DNA of 64,000 bases from Thermohalobaculum sp964475765 (GCA_964475765.1 CAYYZH010000003.1:8009-72008); one strand, 5' to 3'. Counted from the first letter of the stretch, positions 50,873 to 59,842 are shown. The notes: generated from the letters alone by a model not told the origin. Numbers and translations are program-made.

Positions 50873-52231
50873 ATGAGTATCACCGAAATACTCCCTGCCC
50901 TTCCCACCTCCGCGAAGGTCTGGGGCACGCTTGCACAAAGCGACGGGCTGGCCGTTGAAATCAGCGGGCTTACAGGCCTTGCGGGTTTGGGCGATCACGT
51001 TCGGATTGGCGACCGCAGCAAAGGCGCACGCGGAGAGATCGTCCGCATCGGGAAAACCCAAGTCACAGCCATCCTGACTGAGCCCTCACCCGGAATTGTT
51101 GCGGGACAGCGCGTCTGGTTGATCTCCGATCCAGCGCCAATCCCCTCTGACGACTGGCTTGGCCATGTAATCGACGCAGATGGGCGAAGCCTCGAGGGGT
51201 ACCGCTTCCCGGCTCTTTCGACAGAAAGCCTGCCCCGATCGGAGAACCGCGCATCAGGTATGCGTCGAGCATTTGGGCCGCGTTTGGTAACGGGACTCGC
51301 TGCCTTCGACACAATGCTCCCGCTTTGCCGCGGTCAACGCCTGGGTGTTTTTGCGGGGTCGGGTGTGGGCAAGTCTCACCTAATGGGAAATCTTGCCGCA
51401 GGCGTGCAGGCCGATATCGCAGTTGTTGGATTGATTGGAGAACGTAACCGAGAAGTTAGCGACTTTGTCCACAACCTACGCGGTGCTGGGCGCATGGACA
51501 GAACGATTGTGATTGCCGCGACCTCAGACCAATCGGCGTTGATAAAGCGCCGGGCTTCGGAGCTGGTCCTGCGCACGGCAGAGCATTTTCGTGATCTCGG
51601 ACGGCACGTTCTCTGTCTCTTCGATTCTGTCACTCGATTTGCCGAGGCGCACCGTGAGATCGCGCTATCCGCTGGCGAAGCGCCTGCCCTTCGGGCTTTC
51701 CCACCCTCAACTGCGGCGGCGATCGCGGCGCTCTGCGAACGTGCTGGCCCAGGGTCCGAGGGTGATGCAGGCGGAGACATCACAGCGGTGTTCAGCGTTC
51801 TTGTCGCCGGATCGGACATGGACGAGCCAGTGTCAGACATGGTCCGCGCGGTCCTCGATGGCCATGTCATCCTCGATCGATCTATCGCCGAGCGTGGCCG
51901 CTTTCCGGCGATCGACATTCGCCGCTCGGTATCCAGATCTGCTCCGGAGGCATGGACATCCGAGGAAGAGGCCCTCGCGGTGAAGGCGCGTAAACTGATC
52001 GCAGCATATGAAGAGGCCGCCCCGATGATCCAGGCCGGCCTCTACACCCCTGGGGCCGATCCCTTACTGGACGAGGCTGTACAACTTTGGCCTGATCTCG
52101 ATCCGTTCATCGGTGCTGTGAGTGCGACCCCAGAAGAAGATGGGCATGTTACGCGGCTTGGGGAAATCCTTGGCATGACACCTACACCGTCAATCCTACC
52201 GGAAGCGGACAATCAGGAGCCAGCGGACTGA
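50873..52231 (+). CDS. fliI: Flagellum-specific ATPase FliI
   Basis: A 452-residue hexameric export ATPase, related to the F1 beta subunit. Walker A is GSGVGKS at 162-168; GERNREVSDF and SVTRFAEAHREIALSAGEAP are the conserved catalytic-domain stretches. It unfolds or releases export substrates at the gate. The ATG at 50873 gives a normal N-terminus, although a GTG at 50843 is in frame and neither has a strong ribosome site. It is divergent from the flgB operon, and its 3' end overlaps the convergent LysR gene by 19 bp. Confidence 0.95.
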   Translation: MSITEILPALPTSAKVWGTLAQSDGLAVEISGLTGLAGLGDHVRIGDRSKGARGEIVRIGKTQVTAILTEPSPGIVAGQRVWLISDPAPIPSDDWLGHVIDADGRSLEGYRFPALSTESLPRSENRASGMRRAFGPRLVTGLAAFDTMLPLCRGQRLGVFAGSGVGKSHLMGNLAAGVQADIAVVGLIGERNREVSDFVHNLRGAGRMDRTIVIAATSDQSALIKRRASELVLRTAEHFRDLGRHVLCLFDSVTRFAEAHREIALSAGEAPALRAFPPSTAAAIAALCERAGPGSEGDAGGDITAVFSVLVAGSDMDEPVSDMVRAVLDGHVILDRSIAERGRFPAIDIRRSVSRSAPEAWTSEEEALAVKARKLIAAYEEAAPMIQAGLYTPGADPLLDEAVQLWPDLDPFIGAVSATPEEDGHVTRLGEILGMTPTPSILPEADNQEPAD

Positions 52232-53118
52232 TTGCCTATCAACAAATCGCCGTGCTCTGCGACCGCCTCACCGAGCGTCGATAAGAATGCACGTATGCGA
52301 GAAGAACGAAGCATATCCTCATGCGAAAGCACCCAGATACCAGTCGTCAGTAATTCATCGAATTCGTCTGCGCGCTCAATGCCCGGCATTGCGTCGCCCA
52401 AACAGCAGGGAAGCATCGCAAGACCCATTCCCTCGGCAACGGCATCCGCCATCGCCGAGAACGAGTTCAGCCGCATTGCAACGGCAGCCTCCGGCACAGA
52501 TTGCGACAGCCATCTACCAACCGGGGATCTGGCGAGTGTCGCGCCGGGGCCCAACCAAGTATAGCCTGCGGGCTCTGAGCGTTGGATCTTTGCGAAGTAA
52601 TCGGAAGCCCCATAGACCCTGAAACCCAGATCGGCCACGCGCTCACCAGCCAAGTTCTCCGGCAAACCCGCAGCGGGGCGCACAGTGATGTCAGCATCTA
52701 GGCGACTGAGATCGAGAACGTTGTTCGTTACTGACAAGGTGACGACGACGTCGGGATAAATGGCCCGAAACTTGGACAGGACCGATGGCATCAAGGCGCG
52801 GCTGAGGCTGTCCGTTGTGGTGATCGTAAGGGACCCACGAAAACCACCGGTCTGACCTGCAAGCATACGTTCGAGCCTTTCGGCATCAGAACTCATCTTG
52901 CGAACTTCGCTGAGCACATAGGCGTACTCAGGCGCCAGCCGGTAGCCGTTCGGACGACGCTCGAACAACGTCAGGTCGTGACGATCTTCGAAACCCCTTA
53001 TACGCCGAAGTACGGTCGCATGGTTCACACCAAGTTTGCGCGCGGCGGATGCGAGCGAGCCCTCTTCCGCCACAGCCAAAACATACTGCAAGTCCGACCA
53101 GTCAAAGCTGTGCATCAA
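52213..53118 (-). CDS. LysR-family transcriptional regulator
   Basis: A 301-residue regulator with the LysR helix-turn-helix at about residues 15-70 (LASAARKLGVNHATVLRRI) and a substrate-binding-like effector domain. The effector region carries the stretch SVTNNVLDLSRLDADITVRP typical of the LysR subgroup that regulates neighbouring enzymes. Its start is 110 bp from the divergent cytochrome c' gene, which is its likely target. Its last codons overlap the end of fliI on the other strand by 19 bp. Confidence 0.92.
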   Translation of the reverse strand: MMHSFDWSDLQYVLAVAEEGSLASAARKLGVNHATVLRRIRGFEDRHDLTLFERRPNGYRLAPEYAYVLSEVRKMSSDAERLERMLAGQTGGFRGSLTITTTDSLSRALMPSVLSKFRAIYPDVVVTLSVTNNVLDLSRLDADITVRPAAGLPENLAGERVADLGFRVYGASDYFAKIQRSEPAGYTWLGPGATLARSPVGRWLSQSVPEAAVAMRLNSFSAMADAVAEGMGLAMLPCCLGDAMPGIERADEFDELLTTGIWVLSHEDMLRSSRIRAFLSTLGEAVAEHGDLLIGNQSAGS

Positions 53119-53131
53119 CGCACAGCTTACG

Positions 53132-53160
53132 TTGAATTATTGCCGAATGGATAGTTTATT
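53132..53160 (+). promoter_or_regulatory. Candidate promoter of the cytochrome c' gene
   Basis: TTGAAT (53132-53137) and TTTATT (53155-53160) are separated by 17 bases, with four of six consensus bases at the -10. The region lies between divergent LysR and cytochrome genes; gatag (53150-53154) and ctatc (53169-53173) form a weak inverted repeat over the -10 that could be a LysR contact. Confidence 0.35.
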
Positions 53161-53227
53161 TGCACATGCTATCTTCTCCTGAGACGTGAGTTCACCAACC
53201 AAGCAAACAACCTCGGGAGAGAGTTCA

Positions 53228-53698
53228 ATGATCCGCAACGTCATCTTCGCTGGAACAGCCATCGCCTGCTGTTTAGCCGTGAACGCGAGCGCCAACGAGG
53301 CGATGGAGAAGGCCGTGAAAGCCCGTCAGGGGTTGTTCCAGGTCTATGCGTTCAATCTTGGCCAACTGGGTGCCATGGCGAAAGGTGCGGTCGACTATGA
53401 CGCTGAGGCGGCGCAGACGGCTGCGGATAACCTGATGGCCGCGGTCTCCATTAAGGGCGGTGCAATGTGGCCGCAGGGTTCGGACAACACCGGTCCGATG
53501 AAGGGTAAGACACGAGCCAAGCCCGAGGGGTGGACCACCTGGCCCGAGATTTCAAAGCGGCAGGAGGATATGGTCACTGCCGTGACGGCACTACAGCCGG
53601 CTGCCGGTCAGGGTCTTGATGCCCTCAAAGGCGCTATTGGTGATGTCGGCAAATCCTGCAAAGCCTGCCATGAAGACTTCCGCGCTAAGGAATTCTGA
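53228..53698 (+). CDS. Cytochrome c' (c-prime type)
   Basis: A 156-residue exported cytochrome. GGGAGAGAG precedes the ATG at 53228. A signal peptide (about residues 1-21) leads to a four-helix-bundle protein whose single heme site CKACH lies at the C-terminus, followed by EDFRAKEF, the classical cytochrome c' arrangement. The family binds NO and CO at a five-coordinate heme and contributes to nitric-oxide tolerance. It is monocistronic, with a terminator hairpin behind it. Confidence 0.92.
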   Translation: MIRNVIFAGTAIACCLAVNASANEAMEKAVKARQGLFQVYAFNLGQLGAMAKGAVDYDAEAAQTAADNLMAAVSIKGGAMWPQGSDNTGPMKGKTRAKPEGWTTWPEISKRQEDMVTAVTALQPAAGQGLDALKGAIGDVGKSCKACHEDFRAKEF

Positions 53699-53714
53699 GG
53701 CTTAAACACAAGGG

Positions 53715-53740
53715 CGGAGGCCCCCGCAATCGGGCCTTCG
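53715..53740. terminator. Hairpin between cytochrome c' and PhzF genes
   Basis: Arms cggaggccc (53715-53723) and gggccttcg (53732-53740) pair with one mismatch over an 8-base loop. The hairpin touches the PhzF stop codon and lies between convergent genes, so it may serve both. Confidence 0.6.
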
Positions 53741-54634
53741 TCACAACCTGAGCGTTCCTTCCATCAGCACAGCTCCGGTCCCCGAGACCCGAACGCCAGT
53801 GATCACCTCAGGCCCTCCAAGGATTTCCACTTCCGCCTGCCCCGGACGACCCATCCAATGGCCTTGTTCAGCTGTGTAGGTCGGTTTGGAGATCAACTGA
53901 TGATGCCAGAGATACGCCGCAGCTGCCCCTGTGGCTGAGCCAGTGAAGGGATCTTCTGGCGGATGGGGCGGCGCCAGAAGCAGCCTGCTGAAGGTATCGC
54001 CACCCGCTGTCTCACCGCTAAGCGTCACAAGATAGGGCTCCATCACATCTGCATCAGCCAATGCGGACTGAGAACGGAAGGTCTGAAGTGCCTCAGCGTT
54101 CATCTGCGCCCGGCGCAACGCATCATGATTCCGCAGGACCGTTACACAGAATGGCAGGCCAGTTGAGACGAACTGCGGCGAATGAACGATGTCCTCGGCC
54201 TCAAGTCCAACAACGGCAGCAACAGCCGAAGGATCGACGATCTCACCGAACTTAGGTGCAACCTGGGTCATCGTGATCATAGGCTGATCACCTGCGGCAA
54301 TGTCTATCGGGATGATCCCGGCGCCTGTCTCGAGCGAGATGCTGACCGATCCTGCCGACAAATCGACCAAACCGCGATGAACCATCGACGCGACGGTCGC
54401 AATTGTCGGATGTCCCGCAAACGGGATTTCGCGCGCCGCAATGAAGTAGCGCACCTTGACATCGGCGATATCCGACCGCTCGAGAAACGTGCATTCGACC
54501 AGCGATGTCTCACGGACATAGGCCATGCAGGTCTCTGCGGAAATGTCCCCCGCATCGTGCACCACGGCGCAGCCGTTGCCACCAAACGGGACGCTCGTAA
54601 AAGCATCGACCCAGTCGAATTGATAGTTTGGCAC
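53741..54634 (-). CDS. PhzF-family isomerase/epimerase
   Basis: A 297-residue protein of the diaminopimelate-epimerase-like PhzF fold. The N-terminal VDAFTSVPFGGNGCAVV and the ETSLVECTFLE segment with the expected catalytic Glu, plus FAGHPTIATVA and the C-terminal DPFTGSATGAAAAYL, define the family. PhzF itself isomerises a phenazine precursor, but most members have unknown substrates, and no phenazine genes are here. The GTG at 54634 is chosen because CTGGAGG lies just upstream; the longer frame adds no family sequence. Confidence 0.9.
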   Translation of the reverse strand: MPNYQFDWVDAFTSVPFGGNGCAVVHDAGDISAETCMAYVRETSLVECTFLERSDIADVKVRYFIAAREIPFAGHPTIATVASMVHRGLVDLSAGSVSISLETGAGIIPIDIAAGDQPMITMTQVAPKFGEIVDPSAVAAVVGLEAEDIVHSPQFVSTGLPFCVTVLRNHDALRRAQMNAEALQTFRSQSALADADVMEPYLVTLSGETAGGDTFSRLLLAPPHPPEDPFTGSATGAAAAYLWHHQLISKPTYTAEQGHWMGRPGQAEVEILGGPEVITGVRVSGTGAVLMEGTLRL

Positions 54635-54751
54635 GGCGTCCTCCAGCAATCGTCGTTTCCGCTGAAGGATCGGTTTCCCTGTGCAGACAGGCAAATGAAA
54701 TTTGGTGAAGACCAGGATCACCCACCGACTAAGGCTGTGCGCGGTTGGCTG

Positions 54752-55186
54752 CTACTCGGTTTCCCGAAAATGGCCCTGCTCTCTCAGCGCGTCGGCAACT
54801 TCCTTGGGCATATAGTTTTCATCATGCTTGGCCAGAACTTCGCTGGCCACGAACTGCCCGTCCTTCCAATAGCCCTCGGCCACGATGCCCTGCCCCTCGC
54901 GGAAAAGGTCAGGCAGCACGCCCGTGAACGCAACCTTCACCGTGCCGTTACCATCCGTAACGTCAAAGAGATTGGTCGCCCCTTGCTGTGCCGTCGATCC
55001 ATCAACCACCAGCCCACCAACCCGGAGCAATTGGTCTGGACGATAGGTGCCCTCGACCAATTCCGTCGGTGACTTGAAGAAGGCTATCGCATCCTGAGCC
55101 AGAAAGCCGAACATGCCTGCCGCTCCGACCAGCAGCACGCCCCCAAAGACCAACATCCGAATGCGCTTCGTTTTCTTACTCGCCAT
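54752..55186 (-). CDS. ccmE: Cytochrome c maturation heme chaperone CcmE
   Basis: A 144-residue membrane-anchored periplasmic heme chaperone. One N-terminal helix (about residues 10-30) leads to an OB-fold whose heme-binding His121 is in LAKHDENYMP. It carries heme from CcmC to the CcmFH ligase. The ATG at 55186 gives the family N-terminus MASKKTKR and overlaps the yihY end by 11 bp. Other ccm genes are absent: downstream lies PhzF, not ccmF. Confidence 0.94.
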   Translation of the reverse strand: MASKKTKRIRMLVFGGVLLVGAAGMFGFLAQDAIAFFKSPTELVEGTYRPDQLLRVGGLVVDGSTAQQGATNLFDVTDGNGTVKVAFTGVLPDLFREGQGIVAEGYWKDGQFVASEVLAKHDENYMPKEVADALREQGHFRETE

Positions 55187-56033
55187 CTTTGGCCCCCGGC
55201 TCTTCCGCACCAAAATTCAGCGCAGCGTTAATTTCTCCGCCCAAGATAATAATGTTTGCCGTGAGAAAGAAGAACAACAGCGTCACGATGACGCCAGCCA
55301 GAGCGCCATAGGTCAGCGAGTAATCCGGCGCGAAGGCGAGATAAACGGAGAACAGCGACGCACCCACACCCCAGAGGATTACGCTTGCCAGGATTCCAGG
55401 CCAGAGCCGCAGGTGTTTCATGGGCCGCGCAGGGAGCAATCGATGGTTCAGCCATAAAAAGCAGTAAAGGAGAACAGCGCCGATCAGGTACCTGACAAAG
55501 AATGTGTTTTGCGGGATGGCGATGGTGGTCCACGCTTCGATCAGACGAAAGGCCAGGGGCGCGAGCACGATCAACACGGCAAGAGCGGCAAATGTTGTGA
55601 ATGCGACAATCACGAACCCGATGGCGAGCAGTTTGTTGGTCACGAAATTTCGGCTAACGGGCACGTCATATGCCCGCTCCAACCCGATCCTGACCGCATC
55701 GCAACCATTCGATGCTGCATAGACGGTACCCAGAATGCCGACTGTCAGAAGACCGCCCCTGTCTCTGGCCAGCACTTCACGCAAAACAGGCTCAAATGTT
55801 CGTGCCACCCCTTCCGGCGCGGAACTCAGCATCGTGTCGATTGCTTCAGCCGTATGCGCATCGTCGATCAAAATCCCAGCAAGGGCCGTCGAGAAGATCA
55901 GAAACGGCAGCCCTGCAAGCATCGCCGAGTAAGCAATGTATCCCGCGAGAACCGCGACCTGATCCTCGTTGTAGCGCCGCATCAGCTCCTTGAGAAACGG
56001 CCAAGCCCGGGTCATGGCAAAGGCTTGCGGCAT
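55176..56033 (-). CDS. YihY/BrkB-family membrane protein
   Basis: A 285-residue inner-membrane protein with about six helices and the family-typical LAGYIAYSAMLAGLPFL start and the FFFLTANIIILGGEINAAL end. Once called ribonuclease BN, the family has no RNase activity and its role is unknown. It lies between argC (23-bp gap) and ccmE (11-bp overlap) in a minus-strand operon. Confidence 0.9.
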   Translation of the reverse strand: MPQAFAMTRAWPFLKELMRRYNEDQVAVLAGYIAYSAMLAGLPFLIFSTALAGILIDDAHTAEAIDTMLSSAPEGVARTFEPVLREVLARDRGGLLTVGILGTVYAASNGCDAVRIGLERAYDVPVSRNFVTNKLLAIGFVIVAFTTFAALAVLIVLAPLAFRLIEAWTTIAIPQNTFFVRYLIGAVLLYCFLWLNHRLLPARPMKHLRLWPGILASVILWGVGASLFSVYLAFAPDYSLTYGALAGVIVTLLFFFLTANIIILGGEINAALNFGAEEPGAKDGE

Positions 56034-56056
56034 AGGCGGGCCTCAGGTGCGCCAGG

Positions 56057-57082
56057 TCATGGGAAGAGTGGTGCCTGCGTCAGTCCCGTCGTCTCATCAA
56101 TCCCAAGCATGAGATTCGCATTCTGCATTGCCTGTCCGGAGGCCCCTTTCGTGAGGTTGTCCAGAACGGAGACAACGACGGTCCGACCGGGCCTGCGATC
56201 AGCAACGACCCCGAGGTGACAGAAGTTCGAGCCCCGCACATGTCGCGTCGCCGGGACCTCCCCGAACGGCAAAACCGCCAGCATCGGCTCATCACTGTAG
56301 CGCGCGGCCAACGCCGTGTGGATCGCCTCGGCCTCCCCCCGGACATAAACGGTGGTCAGTATCCCCCGGTTCTGCGGCAGCAAGTGCGGTGCGAAAGTGC
56401 AGGCGACGTCGCGCCCGGCCACTTTCGAAAACTCCTGATCGAACTCGGCCAGATGCCGGTGCTTGGCGACGTTGTAAGCGTGGCAGCCCTCTGATACTTC
56501 GGCGTGCAACATGCCTTCCTTGGCGCCGCGCCCGGCCCCAGAAACGCCCGTCTTGAGATCAATGATGATATCATCCGGGTCGATCAGCCGTGCCTCGAGC
56601 AAGGGCAGTACCGGGTACATTCCCGTGGCGGCATTGCATCCCGTGCCTGCCACCAGACGCGCCGCGCGGATCTCATCGCGGTAAAACTCGGTCAGGCCAT
56701 AGACCGCCTCTGCCTGCAAATCCAACGCCTGATGCTCGTGTCCGTACCAATGTGCATACACCGCTGGATCGCGCAGCCGGAAATCCGCTGAGAGGTCCAC
56801 AATCTTCAGGTCCCGCGGCAGGTCCGCTATCACTTTCTGACTGGTGGCATGGGGTAGCGCACAGAACGCGAGATCTATGTCTGAGAAGTCGATCTCGTCG
56901 ACTTTACAGAGCCTTGGCAGGTCCAGATGACGCAGATGTGGAAAGACCGAAGTCATCTCCTCGCTCGCACGCCTGTCCGCCGCCAAGGCCGCCACACGCA
57001 TGGCAGGGTGCTCCGAAATCAGGCGCACCAACTCCGCGCCGGTGTAACCACTTGCTCCGATGATCGCGATCTGGTGTGTCAT
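56057..57082 (-). CDS. argC: N-acetyl-gamma-glutamyl-phosphate reductase
   Basis: A 341-residue NADPH-dependent enzyme of arginine synthesis that reduces N-acetylglutamyl phosphate to the semialdehyde. The Rossmann start is IIGASGYTGAELVRL. The catalytic Cys lies in AGTGCNAATG, the GCN variant that is normal in this bacterial group and also seen in LysY-type enzymes; enterobacterial ArgC has PGCYPT. RHVRGSNFCHLG and the terminal NLTKGASGQAMQNANL complete the signature. GGGGAG precedes the ATG. First gene of an argC-yihY-ccmE string. Confidence 0.94.
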   Translation of the reverse strand: MTHQIAIIGASGYTGAELVRLISEHPAMRVAALAADRRASEEMTSVFPHLRHLDLPRLCKVDEIDFSDIDLAFCALPHATSQKVIADLPRDLKIVDLSADFRLRDPAVYAHWYGHEHQALDLQAEAVYGLTEFYRDEIRAARLVAGTGCNAATGMYPVLPLLEARLIDPDDIIIDLKTGVSGAGRGAKEGMLHAEVSEGCHAYNVAKHRHLAEFDQEFSKVAGRDVACTFAPHLLPQNRGILTTVYVRGEAEAIHTALAARYSDEPMLAVLPFGEVPATRHVRGSNFCHLGVVADRRPGRTVVVSVLDNLTKGASGQAMQNANLMLGIDETTGLTQAPLFP

Positions 57083-57181
57083 CGCATCGCTCCCCGAGCA
57101 CCAGCGGCATACGGTCCGCCGAGCTCATTCAATTTCTGAAGTTATGACGGTAACTGGCCGATTTGACCAGAGGTTGGGCGA

Positions 57182-58063
57182 TCAGCCGAGATAGAGACCG
57201 TGCGAATGGTCCCGCTCGCCGATGGGCGCGAGATCATAGGTCTTTCGTCGGAGATACTCCATCAGCGCCCGGCTATCGCTGGCGCGGGACTGGATCTCCG
57301 CCTTAGGAAGCGGCTTGCCAATCGTGACCTTCAACGGCGCGCCAACATTTCGCTCGAACTCACTGATATATAGAGCAGTTCTGAGTGTCTGATTGATATG
57401 GCTGGCAACCTGGAACAGCCGGGAGTTTGCGCCATCGAAATAGACCGGCACGACTTGGGCTTCCGACTTCGCCACCATCTTTGCGGTGAACGTCTTCCAA
57501 AACGGATCGCGCGCCCGACCGAAAGGCTTGGCTGCGGTTGAAACCGTTCCGCCGGGAAAGATCCCGATGGCGCCGTCCTGCGACAAATATTTCAGAGCTT
57601 CCTTACGGGTGCGAATATTCTGTGCCATCGCTTCTTTGGTGTCGCCGAAATCAATGGGCAGAATGATCCGGTTCAGGTCCTCGGCCTTGCGGAACACCAC
57701 ATGGGCGATAATGCGAAAGTCCTCGCGGGTTTCCGACAGAATGCGGCCCATCGCCATGCCGTCGAGGATGCCATAGGGGTGGTTTGCCACCATCACCATG
57801 GGACCTGTGCGCGGAATGTTCTCGAGCCCGCCGTTCCGGAACTCCATCGTGATCCGATAGCGCTCCTGCATCACTTCCCAGAAGTTCCGCCCGGCCTCGA
57901 CCTCGCGCTCGTACCCAAGGGCCATGCGCAGCAGCTTTGGCCGGCCCGTGAGGTTCTCGATCGACCTGATCAGGGTGCGCCCTGCACGCGACTTGGCCGA
58001 GAACGAATAGCTGATCTCGCGCGGCGCGGCCCCTGTGGCAACCTGTGATTTCATGTCGGACAT
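57182..58063 (-). CDS. Lysophospholipid acyltransferase-family protein
   Basis: A 293-residue PlsC-superfamily acyltransferase. The active-site motif is NHPYGILDG, an H(X)5D variant of the usual H(X)4D, as found in the hemolysin-like/ornithine-lipid branch of this superfamily. GIFPGGTVS is the second conserved motif. It transfers an acyl chain to a lysolipid at the inner membrane. I prefer the ATG at 58063 (AAGGTG about 10 bases upstream) to a GTG at 58075. It follows rpsI but is separated by a terminator. Confidence 0.85.
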   Translation of the reverse strand: MSDMKSQVATGAAPREISYSFSAKSRAGRTLIRSIENLTGRPKLLRMALGYEREVEAGRNFWEVMQERYRITMEFRNGGLENIPRTGPMVMVANHPYGILDGMAMGRILSETREDFRIIAHVVFRKAEDLNRIILPIDFGDTKEAMAQNIRTRKEALKYLSQDGAIGIFPGGTVSTAAKPFGRARDPFWKTFTAKMVAKSEAQVVPVYFDGANSRLFQVASHINQTLRTALYISEFERNVGAPLKVTIGKPLPKAEIQSRASDSRALMEYLRRKTYDLAPIGERDHSHGLYLG

Positions 58064-58181
58064 CGTCCAGCACACCTTAAAACTGCTCTATGGCAAATTA
58101 AGCGGTCAGGGTGCGGTTCGCAATCCGTGCGTGGACCAAACCGATGCGTCCGCCGTGCGGCGTGACATTCCCGCACATACG

Positions 58182-58207
58182 AAAAAGGGGCCTCGCGGCC
58201 CCTCTTT
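58182..58207 (-). terminator. Terminator of the rplM-rpsI operon
   Basis: On the minus strand a GGGGCC/GGCCCC stem (58197-58202 with 58187-58192, loop of 4) extended by A-T pairs is followed by a T5 run. This is a textbook Rho-independent terminator 21 bp after the rpsI stop. Confidence 0.85.
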
Positions 58208-58228
58208 ACCCCACACCATCCAAAACTC

Positions 58229-58723
58229 TTACCGTTTGGAGAACTGGAAGCTGCGGCGGGCCTTGCGCTTACCGTACTTTTTACGCTCGACCACACGGGC
58301 GTCTCGGGTCAGGAACCCGGCGGCCTTCAGCGAGGGTCGCAGTTCCGGATCGTAAAGGCTTAGCGCCTTTGAAATCCCGTGCTTCACCGCACCAGCTTGA
58401 CCGGAGAGCCCTCCGCCCTTCACCGTCGCGGTGACGTCGAACTGCCCGCTGACATTCGCAATCGTGAACGGTTGACCGATCACCATCTGTAGAACGGGAC
58501 GAGCGAAATAGGCGTTCATTTCCTTGCCATTCACGGTGATCTTGCCATTTCCCGGCTTGACCCAAACCCGCGCGACAGCGTCCTTGCGTTTACCCGTGGC
58601 ATAGGACCGGCCATGCTCGTCCCGAACAGGTTCCCGCGGCGCGCGTGGCTCTTCGATCGGCGCACCCTCGTCCATGCCAACGGCGTCTTTCAATTCGTCG
58701 AGCGACTTGATTTCTTCAGACAT
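58229..58723 (-). CDS. rpsI: 30S ribosomal protein S9
   Basis: A 164-residue S9 with an alphaproteobacterial N-terminal extension of about 35 acidic residues before YATGKRKDAVARV. It ends in the universal Ser-Lys-Arg preceded by KKYGKRKARRSFQF, the tail that touches the P-site tRNA. It starts 2 bp after the rplM stop and is the second gene of this ribosomal operon. Confidence 0.97.
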   Translation of the reverse strand: MSEEIKSLDELKDAVGMDEGAPIEEPRAPREPVRDEHGRSYATGKRKDAVARVWVKPGNGKITVNGKEMNAYFARPVLQMVIGQPFTIANVSGQFDVTATVKGGGLSGQAGAVKHGISKALSLYDPELRPSLKAAGFLTRDARVVERKKYGKRKARRSFQFSKR

Positions 58724-58725
58724 GA

Positions 58726-59190
58726 TCAGGCGCTCCGCGTGTTCTTCGAGTTCATGGACTTGACGTCGAGCGTCTCGGGCTCCTGCGCCGCATGCGGGTG
58801 TTCGGCCCCGGCATAGACCCGCAGATGTGTCATCTGACGGCGCGTGAGCGGTCCGCCCGGCATCATGCGTTGCACCGCCTTAAACAGCACCCGCTCGGGG
58901 TACCTCCCTTCGAGCATCTGGCCAGCGGTCTGGCTTTTGATACCCCCGGGATGGCCCGTGTGGCGGTAGTAGATCTTGTCCGATCGCTTGTTGCCGGTCA
59001 TCTGGACCTTGTCCGCATTCACGACGACGACATGATCGCCCATGTCCATGTGCGGAGTGAACGTTGCCTTGTGCTTACCGCGCAGGCGCATGGCGATGAT
59101 CGACGCAAGGCGGCCAAGCACGACGCCCTCAGCGTCGATCAGCACCCATTTCTTGTCGATATCAGCCGGCTTGGCCGAATAGGTTTTCAT
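58726..59190 (-). CDS. rplM: 50S ribosomal protein L13
   Basis: A 154-residue L13 of standard length, starting MKTYSAKPADIDKKWVLID and containing GRLASIIAMRLRGKHK and HMDMGDHVVVVNA. It is an early assembly protein of the large subunit. It is first in the rplM-rpsI operon, with a candidate promoter about 50 bp upstream. Confidence 0.97.
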   Translation of the reverse strand: MKTYSAKPADIDKKWVLIDAEGVVLGRLASIIAMRLRGKHKATFTPHMDMGDHVVVVNADKVQMTGNKRSDKIYYRHTGHPGGIKSQTAGQMLEGRYPERVLFKAVQRMMPGGPLTRRQMTHLRVYAGAEHPHAAQEPETLDVKSMNSKNTRSA

Positions 59191-59237
59191 CTGTGATCAC
59201 TCGATTATCTGGCAGCCTGCACCGAACAGGCATGCGC

Positions 59238-59265
59238 GTTCTACGCATAGCATGATTCAAGTCAA
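59238..59265 (-). promoter_or_regulatory. Candidate promoter of rplM-rpsI
   Basis: On the minus strand TTGACT (59265-59260) and TAGAAC (59243-59238) are 16 bases apart, with five and four of six consensus positions. The distance to the rplM ATG is about 48 bases, a normal leader. Confidence 0.5.
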
Positions 59266-59312
59266 CGCAAAACTGGCGGAAAAATCCGTTTGTTTTCAGA
59301 GCGCATAGACAA

Positions 59313-59330
59313 GCGGTAATTAATTACCGC
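59313..59330. repeat. Perfect 18-bp palindrome between thioesterase and rplM genes
   Basis: GCGGTAATTAATTACCGC is fully self-complementary. It starts 3 bases downstream of the thioesterase stop (minus strand). As RNA it would form a short stem without a stable loop, so a DNA-binding site is as likely as a terminator. Confidence 0.5.
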
Positions 59331-59333
59331 AAC

Positions 59334-59762
59334 TTACCTTGCTGGTGGGATGGCATAGGTCACGGACGCCTGTGCAACCACATCCGCGCTCCCTTCGGAC
59401 CGGATGAGGACGTCGCCGACCGCCAGAACCTTGCCGAGCTTGAGAATTCGCGCCTCAGCCACCAGATCCGCCACTGGCGGCTTGCGCAGGAAATTGATGG
59501 TCATCGATGTGGTGACCGTCAGGGCCTCGCGCCCGATCATCGCCAGAACCGCCATGTAGAAGGCACAATCGGCCAGCGCGAACATGGTCGGCCCACTAAC
59601 GGTACCGCCAGGGCGCAAATGAGCCTCACTGATGGATTGCGAGACAACGATGCGCATCGGACCGACCTCATCGACGCGGAAAACACCCTGCATCTGCGGA
59701 AACACCTCGTCGATAAACGCGGCGATTTCGTCTGCCGATATCACGGGCTGTCGCTCTGACAT
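59334..59762 (-). CDS. PaaI-family hotdog thioesterase
   Basis: A 142-residue hotdog-fold protein with LRPGGTVSGPTMFALADCAFY as the active-site loop and helix (His-Leu-Arg-Pro-Gly-Gly, with Asp in the helix) and TTSMTINFLRKPP. It hydrolyses acyl-CoA, often aromatic or medium-chain. The start (59762) is divergent from the enoyl-CoA hydratase gene, suggesting a shared role in CoA-thioester turnover. The substrate is unknown. Confidence 0.9.
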   Translation of the reverse strand: MSERQPVISADEIAAFIDEVFPQMQGVFRVDEVGPMRIVVSQSISEAHLRPGGTVSGPTMFALADCAFYMAVLAMIGREALTVTTSMTINFLRKPPVADLVAEARILKLGKVLAVGDVLIRSEGSADVVAQASVTYAIPPAR

Positions 59763-59842
59763 ATACGTCCCTTTTCAATGCACGCGTCCGAGATTACGCT
59801 CTAGGCGCAACACGTTGTGTGGGCAAGCAGCCGGGACACCCG

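Noticed and set aside
50783..51061. N-terminal extension of flgB by 93 codons
   Set aside because: It would overlap fliI and adds no FlgB-like sequence; MFEELN at 50782 is the standard start.
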